Shown here piece by piece: positions 34,001 through 41,598 of a DNA stretch of 64,000 bases (positions within the stretch are counted from its first letter, which is position 1; each line of letters begins with the position of its first letter). The notes beneath the pieces are model-generated. The model worked only from the letters and a program-made list of their open reading frames with translations, made no database searches and had not been told where the DNA came from. The translations under genes and the position numbers were made by a program. Source of the stretch: Nostoc linckia NIES-25 (lineage in GTDB: Bacteria; Cyanobacteriota; Cyanobacteriia; Cyanobacteriales; Nostocaceae); the NCBI RefSeq assembly GCF_002368035.1, contig NZ_AP018223.1:1593764-1657763 (forward strand). The letters are read 5' to 3'.

Positions 34001-35713
34001 CAGCACATTTGCTTGCCGATCTAGTATCCAAATTTCGCCCAAATCCCATCCTAAACTTTCACAAATTCCCTGAAGAATTTGCGGCATAGCTTCGTTGATT
34101 GTAGTGGAATTTGCTAAAACATGGCTTGCAGCGTATTGTGCGCTCAGATGTTGTTGGGTTCGTTTGCGCTCGGTGATATCAATACCCGTGCCAACAATGT
34201 ATTCTACAGAACCGTCATGGTTTTTTAAGATGGTATTCGACCAGGTAATTAGTCTGTGAGTGCCATCCTTCATTACCCAATAATTTTCGTGTTCCTGGAA
34301 ACTCTTACCAGCTTGCAGTTGTTCAAAAACTGTTTTGACTGACTCTATTTCTTCAGGAAGTAGAAACAAGTTCCAAAAATACCTACCTCTTACCTCGTCA
34401 AAGGAATAACCGGTTATTTGTTCGCAAGCTTGATTGAAACGAACGATTTGCCCTTGGGAGTCGGTAACTATTACCAAAGCACTAGCTGTATCGAGGATTG
34501 CTGAGATAAAGTTGCGTTCTTGGTTTAAGATTTCTTCTGTGCGTTTGCGATCGCAAACCTCACGATAGATTAAATAGTAGACTACAGCCAGAATGAAAAA
34601 ACTTAGACAAATGGCGATCGCAATTGTCAAAGTTGTTTGGCGAGTCCAAGCTTTTGTAACTTGTGATAATTGCTGACGCCGCCCTTTTTCCTGGTTCTCT
34701 ATCTCATAGACAGTTTTATGGATATCATTCATGAGATTTTGACCATCATTTGTCACTAGTCCCTGCAACGCCCCTTGTAATCCCTGATTTTGGCGCAAAC
34801 TGATAATCTGTTTTAGTTGAGTAACTTTAGCTACAACTAAAGATTCAAGCGTTGCGATCTGCTTTTGTTCCTTTGGTTGACTTGCGGTTAAATTCTTCAG
34901 TTTTGTAATTTCTATATTTACGTTAGTAAGTGCTTGTTGATATGCTTTTAAATAAATTTCTTTTTTAGTCAAAATATAACCACGTTGTCCAGTCTCAGCG
35001 TCCTTTGTCTGCGACAGTAGTTTTTCTAAGCTGTTAATTTTTTTATTAATATTTTTTATTATGCTGCGGTTATTAGTAGATACTTTTGTATTTTGATAAG
35101 AAACTGCGCCAATCACAACTAAAATTGCCGATGCCAAAACAAAGCCCGCTGCAATTCTTTTGAAAAATTGTTTGCGTACTTTGTTTGACTGTTCGCCTTT
35201 ATTAGCCACAAGTACTAAATTTGCCAAATTACGACGCAATTCCAGTTGCTTCATAACTTGACGACCCAAAGTCCGTAATGCTTCTATCTGCTCTGGAGTA
35301 AGTTTCCGCGGTACGTAGTCAATCACGCAAAGTGTTCCTAGTGCATATCCCTCAGCATTAGTTAGAGGTACACCAGCATAAAACCGGATTTTTGGGTTAG
35401 AAGTAACCAGTGGATTTGCGGCGAAACGTTCGTCATTTGTGGCATCAGGTACAACAAGAACATCAGCTTGTAGAATCGCATAGCCGCAAAACGCCTGGTC
35501 TCGATGTGTTTCTAGCACATTCAAACCCACCTTAGCCTTGAACCACTGGCGGTTTATATCAATTAAGCTAATTAAGGCAATGGGAGTCTGACAAATATAC
35601 GAGGCTAAACGAGTGAGATCGTCAAAGGCAGCTTCAGGTGGTGTATCCAGGATTTTATACTGCAAAAGCGTCTCGATTCTCTGTGCTTCGTTATCAGGTA
35701 ATGGTGCTTTCAT
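31052..35713 (-). CDS. Hybrid sensor histidine kinase (GAF-CHASE3-PAS-GAF-GAF-HK-REC-REC-HPt)
   Basis: 1553 residues. Order of domains: GAF (about 20-165), membrane helix (about 188-208), CHASE3-like sensor (about 210-350), membrane helix (about 360-382), PAS (about 400-515), two GAF domains (about 530-690 and 705-860), HisKA with H898 in MSHEIRTPMNAV, an ATPase domain (NLISNAIKFT, DTGLGISPED, GGTGLGLAICKQL), receiver 1 with D1186, receiver 2 with D1345 and a C-terminal HPt domain with H1496 (AHYLKGASSNIG). All phosphotransfer residues are present, so a full internal His-Asp-His relay is possible. An N-terminal GAF before the membrane anchor is unusual. The output partner is not adjacent and the signal is unknown. 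Confidence 0.93.
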   Translation of the reverse strand: MKAPLPDNEAQRIETLLQYKILDTPPEAAFDDLTRLASYICQTPIALISLIDINRQWFKAKVGLNVLETHRDQAFCGYAILQADVLVVPDATNDERFAANPLVTSNPKIRFYAGVPLTNAEGYALGTLCVIDYVPRKLTPEQIEALRTLGRQVMKQLELRRNLANLVLVANKGEQSNKVRKQFFKRIAAGFVLASAILVVIGAVSYQNTKVSTNNRSIIKNINKKINSLEKLLSQTKDAETGQRGYILTKKEIYLKAYQQALTNVNIEITKLKNLTASQPKEQKQIATLESLVVAKVTQLKQIISLRQNQGLQGALQGLVTNDGQNLMNDIHKTVYEIENQEKGRRQQLSQVTKAWTRQTTLTIAIAICLSFFILAVVYYLIYREVCDRKRTEEILNQERNFISAILDTASALVIVTDSQGQIVRFNQACEQITGYSFDEVRGRYFWNLFLLPEEIESVKTVFEQLQAGKSFQEHENYWVMKDGTHRLITWSNTILKNHDGSVEYIVGTGIDITERKRTQQHLSAQYAASHVLANSTTINEAMPQILQGICESLGWDLGEIWILDRQANVLRFFDVWHKPSLDLQDFVAWKQQTTFAPGVGLPGRVWASSEPVWIADIVKDLNFPNFKIAAQLGLHAAFGFPLRTDSKILGVITCFNRQIQQPDEDLAKTMNFIGGQVGQFIQRKQAEEELQRQNLRSQLFTEITLKIRQSLQIEEILEITVKEVQKILQTDRVLIYQLQPDESTTTVIEAVVSGLPAIKEQNITAPYFQAEYLQQYYLQQYRQGQVVGLANLDFLELEQKHLELMQQFGVKVNLVVPILVKEELRGLLIVHQCDYSHQWSNFETHLLRQIADQVGIAIAQAELLEAETRQRQELEIARYQAELASQTKSAFLANMSHEIRTPMNAVLGMTSLALDTPLDPEQRDFIETIRISGEALLTLINEILDLSKLEVGEMALETLDFNLSTCVEEVLELLAPSAHNKGLEIAALIEHNVPIYLQGDAGRLRQILMNLISNAIKFTSVGEVVVEVQLRSLSSTTVSIYFAITDTGLGISPEDEPRLFMPFTQVDASTTRKYGGTGLGLAICKQLVTLMGGIIGVESQIGKGSKFWFEVPFAKQLEPVLKSSPLLINRRALVVDDNLTNCKTIHHQATNWGMQIDRANSAAAALKAIQEASEQGNPYDFALIDMQMPETDGIKLGEQIKANSRIADIPLIIVISTNQRNQVQEALKIGFVGYLVKPVKSSRLLDMIVNILQTQPKLEQGTREEVQNITTSNIANSCPIYEFPNPNSSHKSKLKILLAEDNLVNQKVTLKQLQTLGYKADVVANGKEVLQLLENIPYDLVLMDCHMPILDGLETTKEIHRWQESAFASRRRPVVIAMTANAMKEDKQKCLNAGMDDYVSKPVLKEKLATVLDHWADIILSQQVIVECEQTVSPINNAEIEQTINWEHLHQLSDNDTQFELNLLQIFVEDIKPRLEIVKSAIALYDFGQIVREAHYLKGASSNIGATAMYLAIDKLEQQALQQEHKGATKLTSQIEEFVNHIQEFLTASVNQ

Positions 35714-35734
35714 CCTTAAGCCTTATCTACGGAG

Positions 35735-35865
35735 AATGGGGAATGGGGCATGGGGAAAGGGAAAGGGGTAAGGGGAAAAGGGGAAAGGGAAAGGGGTAAG
35801 GGGAAAGATTAAATTTATTCCTTTTCCCTTTAACCTTTAACCTTTCCCCCATACCCAATCCCCAA
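35735..35865. repeat. GGGGAAAGGGAAAGGGGTAA low-complexity inverted block
   Basis: Purine-rich runs followed by AGATTAAATTTATTCC and pyrimidine-rich runs; the same family as at 30880, 38280 and 56190. It lies directly upstream of the hybrid kinase start. Confidence 0.65.
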
Positions 35866-35959
35866 TGCGATCGACAAACTTACTTTAATTAATGACAATA
35901 CTTGAGTTAAAAGCGTTAGCGTAATTTCACTGAGTTCGACCCTAGTCAAGAATTGTCAA

Positions 35960-36283
35960 ATGATTAAATCGCTGTTGTATTTTTTGTGTGCTGGTTTATT
36001 TGAAATTACTGGTGGCTACTTGATTTGGTTGTGGTTGCGTGAAGCTAAGCCGTTGTGGTGGGGGATATTAGGCTCAATTGCTTTAACTATTTATGGGGTT
36101 ATTGCAACTTTTCAGCCAGCCAATTTTGGGAGAGTGTATGCGGCTTATGGCGGCGTTTTTATTGCAATGGCCATGCTTTGGGGTTGGAAGGTAGACAGGG
36201 TAATTCCAGACCGCTACGACCTAATTGGAGCTTGTTTAGCTTTGCTAAGCGTATTAATTATTATGTTTGTACCGCGTGTTTAA
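35960..36283 (+). CDS. YnfA-family (UPF0060) small membrane protein
   Basis: 107 residues with four hydrophobic segments (YFLCAGLFEITGGYLIWLWL, WGILGSIALTIYGVIATFQP, VYAAYGGVFIAMAMLWGW, DLIGACLALLSVLIIMFVP). The GGYL.W.W and YAAYGG motifs define the family, which is related to small-multidrug-resistance transporters. Transport function is plausible but unproven. It is a single gene. Confidence 0.9.
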   Translation: MIKSLLYFLCAGLFEITGGYLIWLWLREAKPLWWGILGSIALTIYGVIATFQPANFGRVYAAYGGVFIAMAMLWGWKVDRVIPDRYDLIGACLALLSVLIIMFVPRV

Positions 36284-36843
36284 GTAATATTACTGTATTA
36301 TTGTTCGCCAAACTCCTTGAAGTTGGGAACAGGGAAGAGGTGCGCCCATAACAAGGTATTTGTATAAAGCTTAAAGTCAAGCGGTATAAGTATAGGGTTT
36401 ACCTGTTGCTGTTGCCCGTTCCCTCTTCCTCTTAATAGAATAAACTTGCAATAAGTCTTTCCTTTGTTTTATTCTACGATCCAGAAATTTTATGATGATT
36501 CATTTTCAAAAGACAGTAACCCAGCTAAAATTGCAAAGGTTTTTTAGTAACTACGTACTTACAAGCAACTATACGGCTATATTATGTACGTGTTTGTGTA
36601 TGAGATGGAAAAAATTGTATCATCCTAGATTTGTGCAAATTATTGGATAAGGCTGGGAAAGATTCTCCAGGCTTACAAATTCTTGAAATCTTAATCAAAC
36701 TCTCATAAAATCATTTGAATGATTATACTTTTGTTAACATTTCAAAAAAAGTAAAGTAGAGTAGCTTTCAAGACAAAAAATAGTATCAAAATGTACTGAA
36801 AATATATTAATCTAATACAAATTTGTTGGTGGTAAGAAAATAA
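36284..36843. other. Intergenic region upstream of amt
   Basis: 560 bp, A+T-rich, no gene seen. It holds the NtcA-like site at 36783-36796 and short runs of TTGTTAAC and GTACGTG. GGTGGTAAG lies before the amt GTG start. Confidence 0.5.
36783..36796. promoter_or_regulatory. NtcA-type binding site upstream of amt
   Basis: GTATCAAAATGTAC is a perfect match to the NtcA consensus GTA-N8-TAC, 48 bp before the amt start codon. NtcA activates nitrogen-assimilation genes when ammonium is scarce. A -10-like sequence follows (TACAAAT at 36816), but the spacing to a good TAN3T box is not ideal. Confidence 0.6.
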
Positions 36844-38262
36844 GTGTTCAAGAAAGTTGTCACCATCGGGGCTATGACCCTGCTAATATTGGCACAACCG
36901 TTGATGGGTAATGCTCTTGCCCAAACATCAGCGGCCAGTCCACCTGCTGCCGATACTGGAGATACAGCATTTATGTTGATTTCGGCAGCACTCGTGCTGC
37001 TAATGACACCAGGATTGGCGTTCTTTTATGGTGGATTTGTACGATCGCGCAACGTCCTAAATACATTGATGATGAGCTTTGTGTTAATGGCGATCGTCGG
37101 AGTTACCTGGATTTTGTGGGGTTATAGTCTGGCCTTTGCGCCGGGTTTGCCGTTCATTGGTGGATTGCAGTGGTTGGGGTTGAATGGTGTCGGTTTAGAG
37201 ACAACCGATTATCTTAAAGGTTCAAATCCTGCGGAAATTGTTTCTTATGCAGCGACGATTCCCCACCAGGCATTCATGATTTATCAAGCCATGTTTGCCA
37301 TTATCACCCCAGCCTTAATTTCTGGGGCGATCGCCGAACGGATGAGTTTCCGCGCCTATTCATTGTTTGTGTTACTTTGGTCAACCTTTGTTTACGCTCC
37401 CCTGGCACATATGGTATGGGCCAAAGGTGGATTTTTAGGTTTAGCTGGTGGTTTGGGCGCCCTGGACTTTGCAGGTGGTACAGTAGTTCACATTAGTTCT
37501 GGGGTTTCTGCTTTAGTAGCAGCGATCGTCCTTGGGCCTCGGAAAACCCATCCCGACCGCCTTAGCCCGCCACACAACGTTCCGTTCATTTTACTCGGTG
37601 CTGGCTTGCTGTGGTTCGGCTGGTTCGGCTTCAACGCTGGAAGTGCGCTATCCGTTGCTAGCGGAACTTCGGGTACCTTAGTGACAAATCTGGCAACAAC
37701 AGCCTTTGTTGCTACTAATACGGCGGCGGCGGCAGCGGCTTTAATGTGGCTTATTTTGGAATCAGCTTTGCGGGGTAAACCAACCGCCGTAGGAGCCGCT
37801 ACAGGAGCCGTTGCTGGCTTGGTGGGCATCACTCCCGCTGCGGGATTTGTGACACCGCTATCAGCGATTCTTATTGGTTTCATCACCGCCTTAGTTTGCT
37901 TCTATGCGATTAGTTTCAAACACAAGCTACAAATTGACGATGCCTTAGACACCTATCCCGTGCATGGCGTTGGTGGTACAGTGGGAGCAATTTTAACAGC
38001 CATATTTGCTACCACTCAAGTCAACGGAGGCGGTAAAGAGGGTGTGCTACGCGGTAATTTTGGTGAATTGGGAGTTGAACTAGTAGCAATTGTCGTTGCC
38101 TATGTAATAGCAGCTGCTGGTACCTGGATTATTCTCAAAATTATCGATGCGACAGTCGGTCTGCGAGTCAAAGACGAAGCAGAATTGCAAGGTTTGGACA
38201 TCAACGAACACGGCGAAGAAGGCTATAATTCTGAGTTTGGTGGCGATCGCCCCATTCAGTAA
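36844..38262 (+). CDS. amt: Ammonium transporter Amt
   Basis: 472 residues with a cleavable-looking signal segment (to about LAQTSA) and 11 membrane helices. Characteristic Amt sequences: TPGLAFFYGGFVRSRNVLNTLMMSF, FAPLAHMVWAKGGFL-type (here YAPLAHMVWAKGG), FAGGTVVHISSGVSALVAA with the first pore His, and YPVHGVGGTVGAIL with the second. A hydrophilic C-terminal tail (EHGEEGYNSEFGGDRPIQ) follows. Amt imports ammonium and is blocked by PII-family proteins when nitrogen is plentiful. The start is GTG 36844. The NtcA-like site upstream supports nitrogen control. No glnK lies next to it. Confidence 0.95.
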   Translation: MFKKVVTIGAMTLLILAQPLMGNALAQTSAASPPAADTGDTAFMLISAALVLLMTPGLAFFYGGFVRSRNVLNTLMMSFVLMAIVGVTWILWGYSLAFAPGLPFIGGLQWLGLNGVGLETTDYLKGSNPAEIVSYAATIPHQAFMIYQAMFAIITPALISGAIAERMSFRAYSLFVLLWSTFVYAPLAHMVWAKGGFLGLAGGLGALDFAGGTVVHISSGVSALVAAIVLGPRKTHPDRLSPPHNVPFILLGAGLLWFGWFGFNAGSALSVASGTSGTLVTNLATTAFVATNTAAAAAALMWLILESALRGKPTAVGAATGAVAGLVGITPAAGFVTPLSAILIGFITALVCFYAISFKHKLQIDDALDTYPVHGVGGTVGAILTAIFATTQVNGGGKEGVLRGNFGELGVELVAIVVAYVIAAAGTWIILKIIDATVGLRVKDEAELQGLDINEHGEEGYNSEFGGDRPIQ

Positions 38263-38279
38263 TAAGTCGGGAGTAGGGA

Positions 38280-38365
38280 GATGAGAAAGAGAGGGGAAAA
38301 GGTTAAAGGGAAAAGGGAAAAGAGATAAATTTAACCTTTCCCCTTTACCCCTTTCCCTTTCCCCA
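38280..38365. repeat. Low-complexity GGTTAAAGGG / CCCTTTACCCC block
   Basis: Same family as at 30880, 35735 and 56190, here between amt and the SGNH-hydrolase gene. Confidence 0.6.
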
Positions 38366-38458
38366 CTCACTATTCCCCATTCCCCATTTTCATCGAGTGT
38401 AATTTTTGAGTACTAGCGTTAAAATCTGATTCAAAATAATTGGTAAATTTCGCTAGTC

Positions 38459-39322
38459 GTGTCTACTTCTGCAAAAACCTTTCCTATCTGGGCATTTTTC
38501 TCGCTGTTAACCAACGGCGTACTATTGTTGGCGGTCGTTCTGCTAATTTGGCAACAGCAGAAATTGACCGCTTTTTTTGGGGGGATCATAACATCCCCAG
38601 AGCAAATCAACGTAAACAACTCGCGCCCAGTTGTTACACCTGATTTAGGCCGCCGTCACCAACTCACTTACCAACAGTGGGTAGATATTCTCAAACAAGA
38701 AGCAAAAGTAGCTGCCGATCGGCGTCCTGCGGACTTAACTATACTTGCGGGAGATTCTCTGAGTTTATGGTTTCCGACTGAGTTATTACCTGAAGGTAAA
38801 AATTGGCTCAATCAAGGAATTTCTGGCGAAACCAGCCACGGACTTTTGAAAAGATTGAATATATTTGACCGCACCCAGCCAGAAGTGATTTTTGTGATGA
38901 TTGGGATTAATGACCTGATTCGGGGGACGAGCGATGCGGTAATTTTAGATAATCACCAGCAAATTATGAGTTACCTCCGAAGAGTGCATCCCACAGCCGA
39001 AATTGTTGTCCAGTCGATTTTACCGCATGGCGGTGAACAAGCAACTTGGCAAGGACGAGATAAACTTCTGGCTATTACGAATAATCGCATTCGCCGATTA
39101 AATGAGCGGCTGCAACGCATATCTGCAAAAAAAGGTGTGAAATTTCTCGATTTATATCCCCTGTTTACCAACACCCAAGGTAATCTCCGCCAGGAATTTA
39201 CTACTGATGGCTTACATCTAAATCGTGAAGGCTATATAGTTTGGCGTTCTGCATTGCAGATTTATAGCAATATCGAATTAAAACCTGAACTTCAACGTGT
39301 TTCAGGGAGTGATAAGAAGTAA
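38459..39322 (+). CDS. SGNH/GDSL hydrolase, membrane-anchored
   Basis: 287 residues starting at GTG 38459. One N-terminal membrane helix (residues about 10-31) anchors it, with the catalytic domain outside. Catalytic Ser is S100 in LAGDSLSLW, the oxyanion residues are in NQGISGE and GINDL, and Asp/His are in TTDGLHLNREGY. These enzymes remove acyl or acetyl groups from lipids, sugars or peptidoglycan; the substrate is unknown. Confidence 0.87.
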   Translation: MSTSAKTFPIWAFFSLLTNGVLLLAVVLLIWQQQKLTAFFGGIITSPEQINVNNSRPVVTPDLGRRHQLTYQQWVDILKQEAKVAADRRPADLTILAGDSLSLWFPTELLPEGKNWLNQGISGETSHGLLKRLNIFDRTQPEVIFVMIGINDLIRGTSDAVILDNHQQIMSYLRRVHPTAEIVVQSILPHGGEQATWQGRDKLLAITNNRIRRLNERLQRISAKKGVKFLDLYPLFTNTQGNLRQEFTTDGLHLNREGYIVWRSALQIYSNIELKPELQRVSGSDKK

Positions 39323-39400
39323 TATCTTTGAATGCAAGTCTGTATAAATCGCGTCTAGGCGCGAGAGAATAAAAAATAGTGGTTTAAGTAGACTAATCTC

Positions 39401-40648
39401 ATGGATACAAAAGCTTTTAAGCGCACGCTCCAACATTCCGAAAATTACAATCGCAAAGGGTTTGGTCACCAAGCAGAAGTTACCAGCCAGTTGCAATCTG
39501 AATATCAAAGTAACTTGATTCAGGAAATTCGCGATCGCAATTACACCCTACAACGAGGCGATGTCACCATCAGACTAGCCCAAGCCTTTGGCTTTTGCTG
39601 GGGTGTAGAACGTGCTGTGGCTATGGCCTACGAAACCCGTCAACACTTCCCCACAGAAAGCATCTGGATTACTAACGAGATTATTCACAACCCTTCTGTG
39701 AATCAGCGGATGCAGGAGATGGCAGTAAAATTTATCCCGGTGGAAGCTAATCAAAAAGACTTTTCTGTTGTTGATATCGGTGATGTCGTTATATTACCAG
39801 CATTTGGGGCTAGCGTTCAAGAAATGCAGATACTTCACGAAAAAGGCTGCAAAATTGTTGATACAACTTGTCCTTGGGTATCTAAAGTTTGGAATACAGT
39901 AGAAAAGCACAAAAAAGTTGATTACACTTCAATTATTCACGGTAAATATAAACACGAAGAAACTGTTGCAACGAGTTCCTTTGCTGGCAAGTATTTAATT
40001 GTTTTGAATTTGTCAGAAGCGGAATATGTCGCTAATTATATTATTAACGGTGGAAACCGTGAAGAATTCTTGAAAAAATTTGCCAAAGCTTGTTCGCCAG
40101 GATTTGACCCCGATCGCGATTTAGAAAGAGTTGGCATTGCTAACCAAACTACCATGCTCAAAGGCGAAACCGAGCAAATCGGCAAGCTTTTTGAGCATAC
40201 TATGTTGCAGAAGTATGGCCCTACCGAATTAAATCAGCATTTCCAAAGCTTCAATACTATTTGTGATGCCACCCAAGAAAGGCAAGACGCAATGTTGGAG
40301 TTGGTAGAAGATAATTTAGATTTAATCGTAGTAATTGGTGGATTTAATTCCTCAAATACTACTCAATTGCAACAAATTGCAATTGAGAGGGGAATTCCTT
40401 CTTATCACATTGATAGTGTTAAACGGATTCAATCAGCAAACTCGATTGAACATCGGCAATCAAATGGACAATTAATCATTACAGAAAACTGGCTACCAGA
40501 TGGAGAAATTGTTATGGGAATTACGTCTGGTGCATCCACCCCAGATAAGGTAGTAGAAGATGTAATTGAAAGGATTTTCACTTTAAAATCAGCAGCAACG
40601 TTAGTCAGTACTTACGCAAAAGATAACGAAAGTAGCGGTAATTCATGA
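39401..40648 (+). CDS. ispH: 4-hydroxy-3-methylbut-2-enyl diphosphate reductase
   Basis: 415 residues; last enzyme of the MEP isoprenoid pathway, making IPP and DMAPP with a [4Fe-4S] cluster. Cluster cysteines are C66 (FGFCWGVERAV), C157 (DTTCPWVSKVW) and C288 (NTICDATQERQDA). The active-site His region ESIWITNEIIHNPSVN and the GASTPDKVVEDVI end are typical of the cyanobacterial/plant form. The last 13 residues (STYAKDNESSGNS) are encoded by a 94-bp mobile element at 40606-40699. Removing it, with one copy of its target duplication, gives LKSAATLV-stop at 402 residues, the length I recall for Nostoc IspH. The catalytic part is intact. Confidence 0.96.
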   Translation: MDTKAFKRTLQHSENYNRKGFGHQAEVTSQLQSEYQSNLIQEIRDRNYTLQRGDVTIRLAQAFGFCWGVERAVAMAYETRQHFPTESIWITNEIIHNPSVNQRMQEMAVKFIPVEANQKDFSVVDIGDVVILPAFGASVQEMQILHEKGCKIVDTTCPWVSKVWNTVEKHKKVDYTSIIHGKYKHEETVATSSFAGKYLIVLNLSEAEYVANYIINGGNREEFLKKFAKACSPGFDPDRDLERVGIANQTTMLKGETEQIGKLFEHTMLQKYGPTELNQHFQSFNTICDATQERQDAMLELVEDNLDLIVVIGGFNSSNTTQLQQIAIERGIPSYHIDSVKRIQSANSIEHRQSNGQLIITENWLPDGEIVMGITSGASTPDKVVEDVIERIFTLKSAATLVSTYAKDNESSGNS

Positions 40649-40699
40649 ATTACCGCTACGCTTGAATAAGGTTTTCAGTCACATATTGCGTAAGTCCTG
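40606..40699. mobile_element. 94-bp MITE, CAGGACTTACGCAA family (copy 2), inserted at the ispH stop codon
   Basis: Ends CAGTACTTACGCAA / TTGCGTAAGTCCTG, flanked by GTTAGT on both sides (40600-40605 and 40700-40705; 5-6 bp duplication). In inverted orientation it matches copy 1 at 8092-8185 with 5 differences in 94. The insertion point lies within the last sense codon of ispH. Confidence 0.9.
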
Positions 40700-40806
40700 G
40701 TTAGTATAAAAGGTAATGATGAATGGGGTATGGGGACACAAGGAAAACAACTGAATAAATGCCCAATGCCCCATCGCATCTACAAATTTGTAATAAACTC
40801 AAACAA

Positions 40807-41586
40807 ATGGCTATTTATGAGCAAATTGGTAAAAGCTATGATTTGACCCGTCGTGCTGACCCTGAGATTGCTAATCGATTAGCTGTTAAACTTCAGATAA
40901 AATCAGATTTGTCATATCTAGATGTGGCGTGTGGCACTGGAAATTACACGCTGGCTTTAGCAAAACATGGCGGTATTTGGCATGGAATAGACCAATCAAC
41001 AAAGATGATTGATGCTGCTACAAATAAGAGTAATGCTGTAGCTTGGCAAGTTGGAGAAGTAGAGGCGTTACCTTATGCCGATGGTAGTTTTTCTGGTGTA
41101 TTATGCACGTTAGCAATACATCATTTTACAGCACTAACTCCTGCTTTTAGAGAAATTTATCGTGTTTTAACGGCTGGCCGTTTTTTATTATTTAGTGCGA
41201 CACCAGAGCAAATGATTAAATATTGGTTGGTGGAATATTTTCCAGAGGCTATATATAAATCTGCCGAAAACATGCCAAGTTTAGAAAATGTAAAATATGC
41301 TCTCAAGCAAGCGGGTTTTAATTCAGTAGATATAGAACCTTATTTTATTTCTGAAAACTTGCAAGACCTATTTTTATATAGTGGAAAACATCGTCCAGAA
41401 ATATATCTAGATGAGAATGTGCGTTCTGGAATTTCTACCTTTGCTTTGGTAGCTTCTGCGGAGGAAATCGCACTTGGGTGTGAAAAGCTAGCAGCAGATA
41501 TTCACACAGGACGCATCACAGAGGTTGTCAAAAAATATGATAACCATTTAGGAGATTACTTATTTATAACAGCTGAAAAATATTAA
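40807..41586 (+). CDS. Class I SAM-dependent methyltransferase
   Basis: 260 residues from Met at 40807 (MAIYEQIGKSYDLTRRADP); the frame extends 16 codons up into GCCCAATGCCCC-type repeat sequence, which is not credible protein. Motif I is YLDVACGTGNYTLALA, then GIDQSTKMIDAA, VGEVEALPYADGSFSGVLCTLAIHHF and REIYRVLTAGRFLLFSATPEQ, the UbiE/arsenite-type methyltransferase pattern. The substrate is unknown. cbiET follows 12 bp later, so the two genes are probably co-transcribed. Confidence 0.87.
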   Translation: MAIYEQIGKSYDLTRRADPEIANRLAVKLQIKSDLSYLDVACGTGNYTLALAKHGGIWHGIDQSTKMIDAATNKSNAVAWQVGEVEALPYADGSFSGVLCTLAIHHFTALTPAFREIYRVLTAGRFLLFSATPEQMIKYWLVEYFPEAIYKSAENMPSLENVKYALKQAGFNSVDIEPYFISENLQDLFLYSGKHRPEIYLDENVRSGISTFALVASAEEIALGCEKLAADIHTGRITEVVKKYDNHLGDYLFITAEKY

Positions 41587-41598
41587 TCATGAATTAGC

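Noticed and set aside
40759..40806. Upstream start of the methyltransferase (MPNAPSHLQIC...)
   Set aside because: The 16 extra residues come from a GCCCAATGCCCCAT intergenic repeat; the start at 40807 fits the family.
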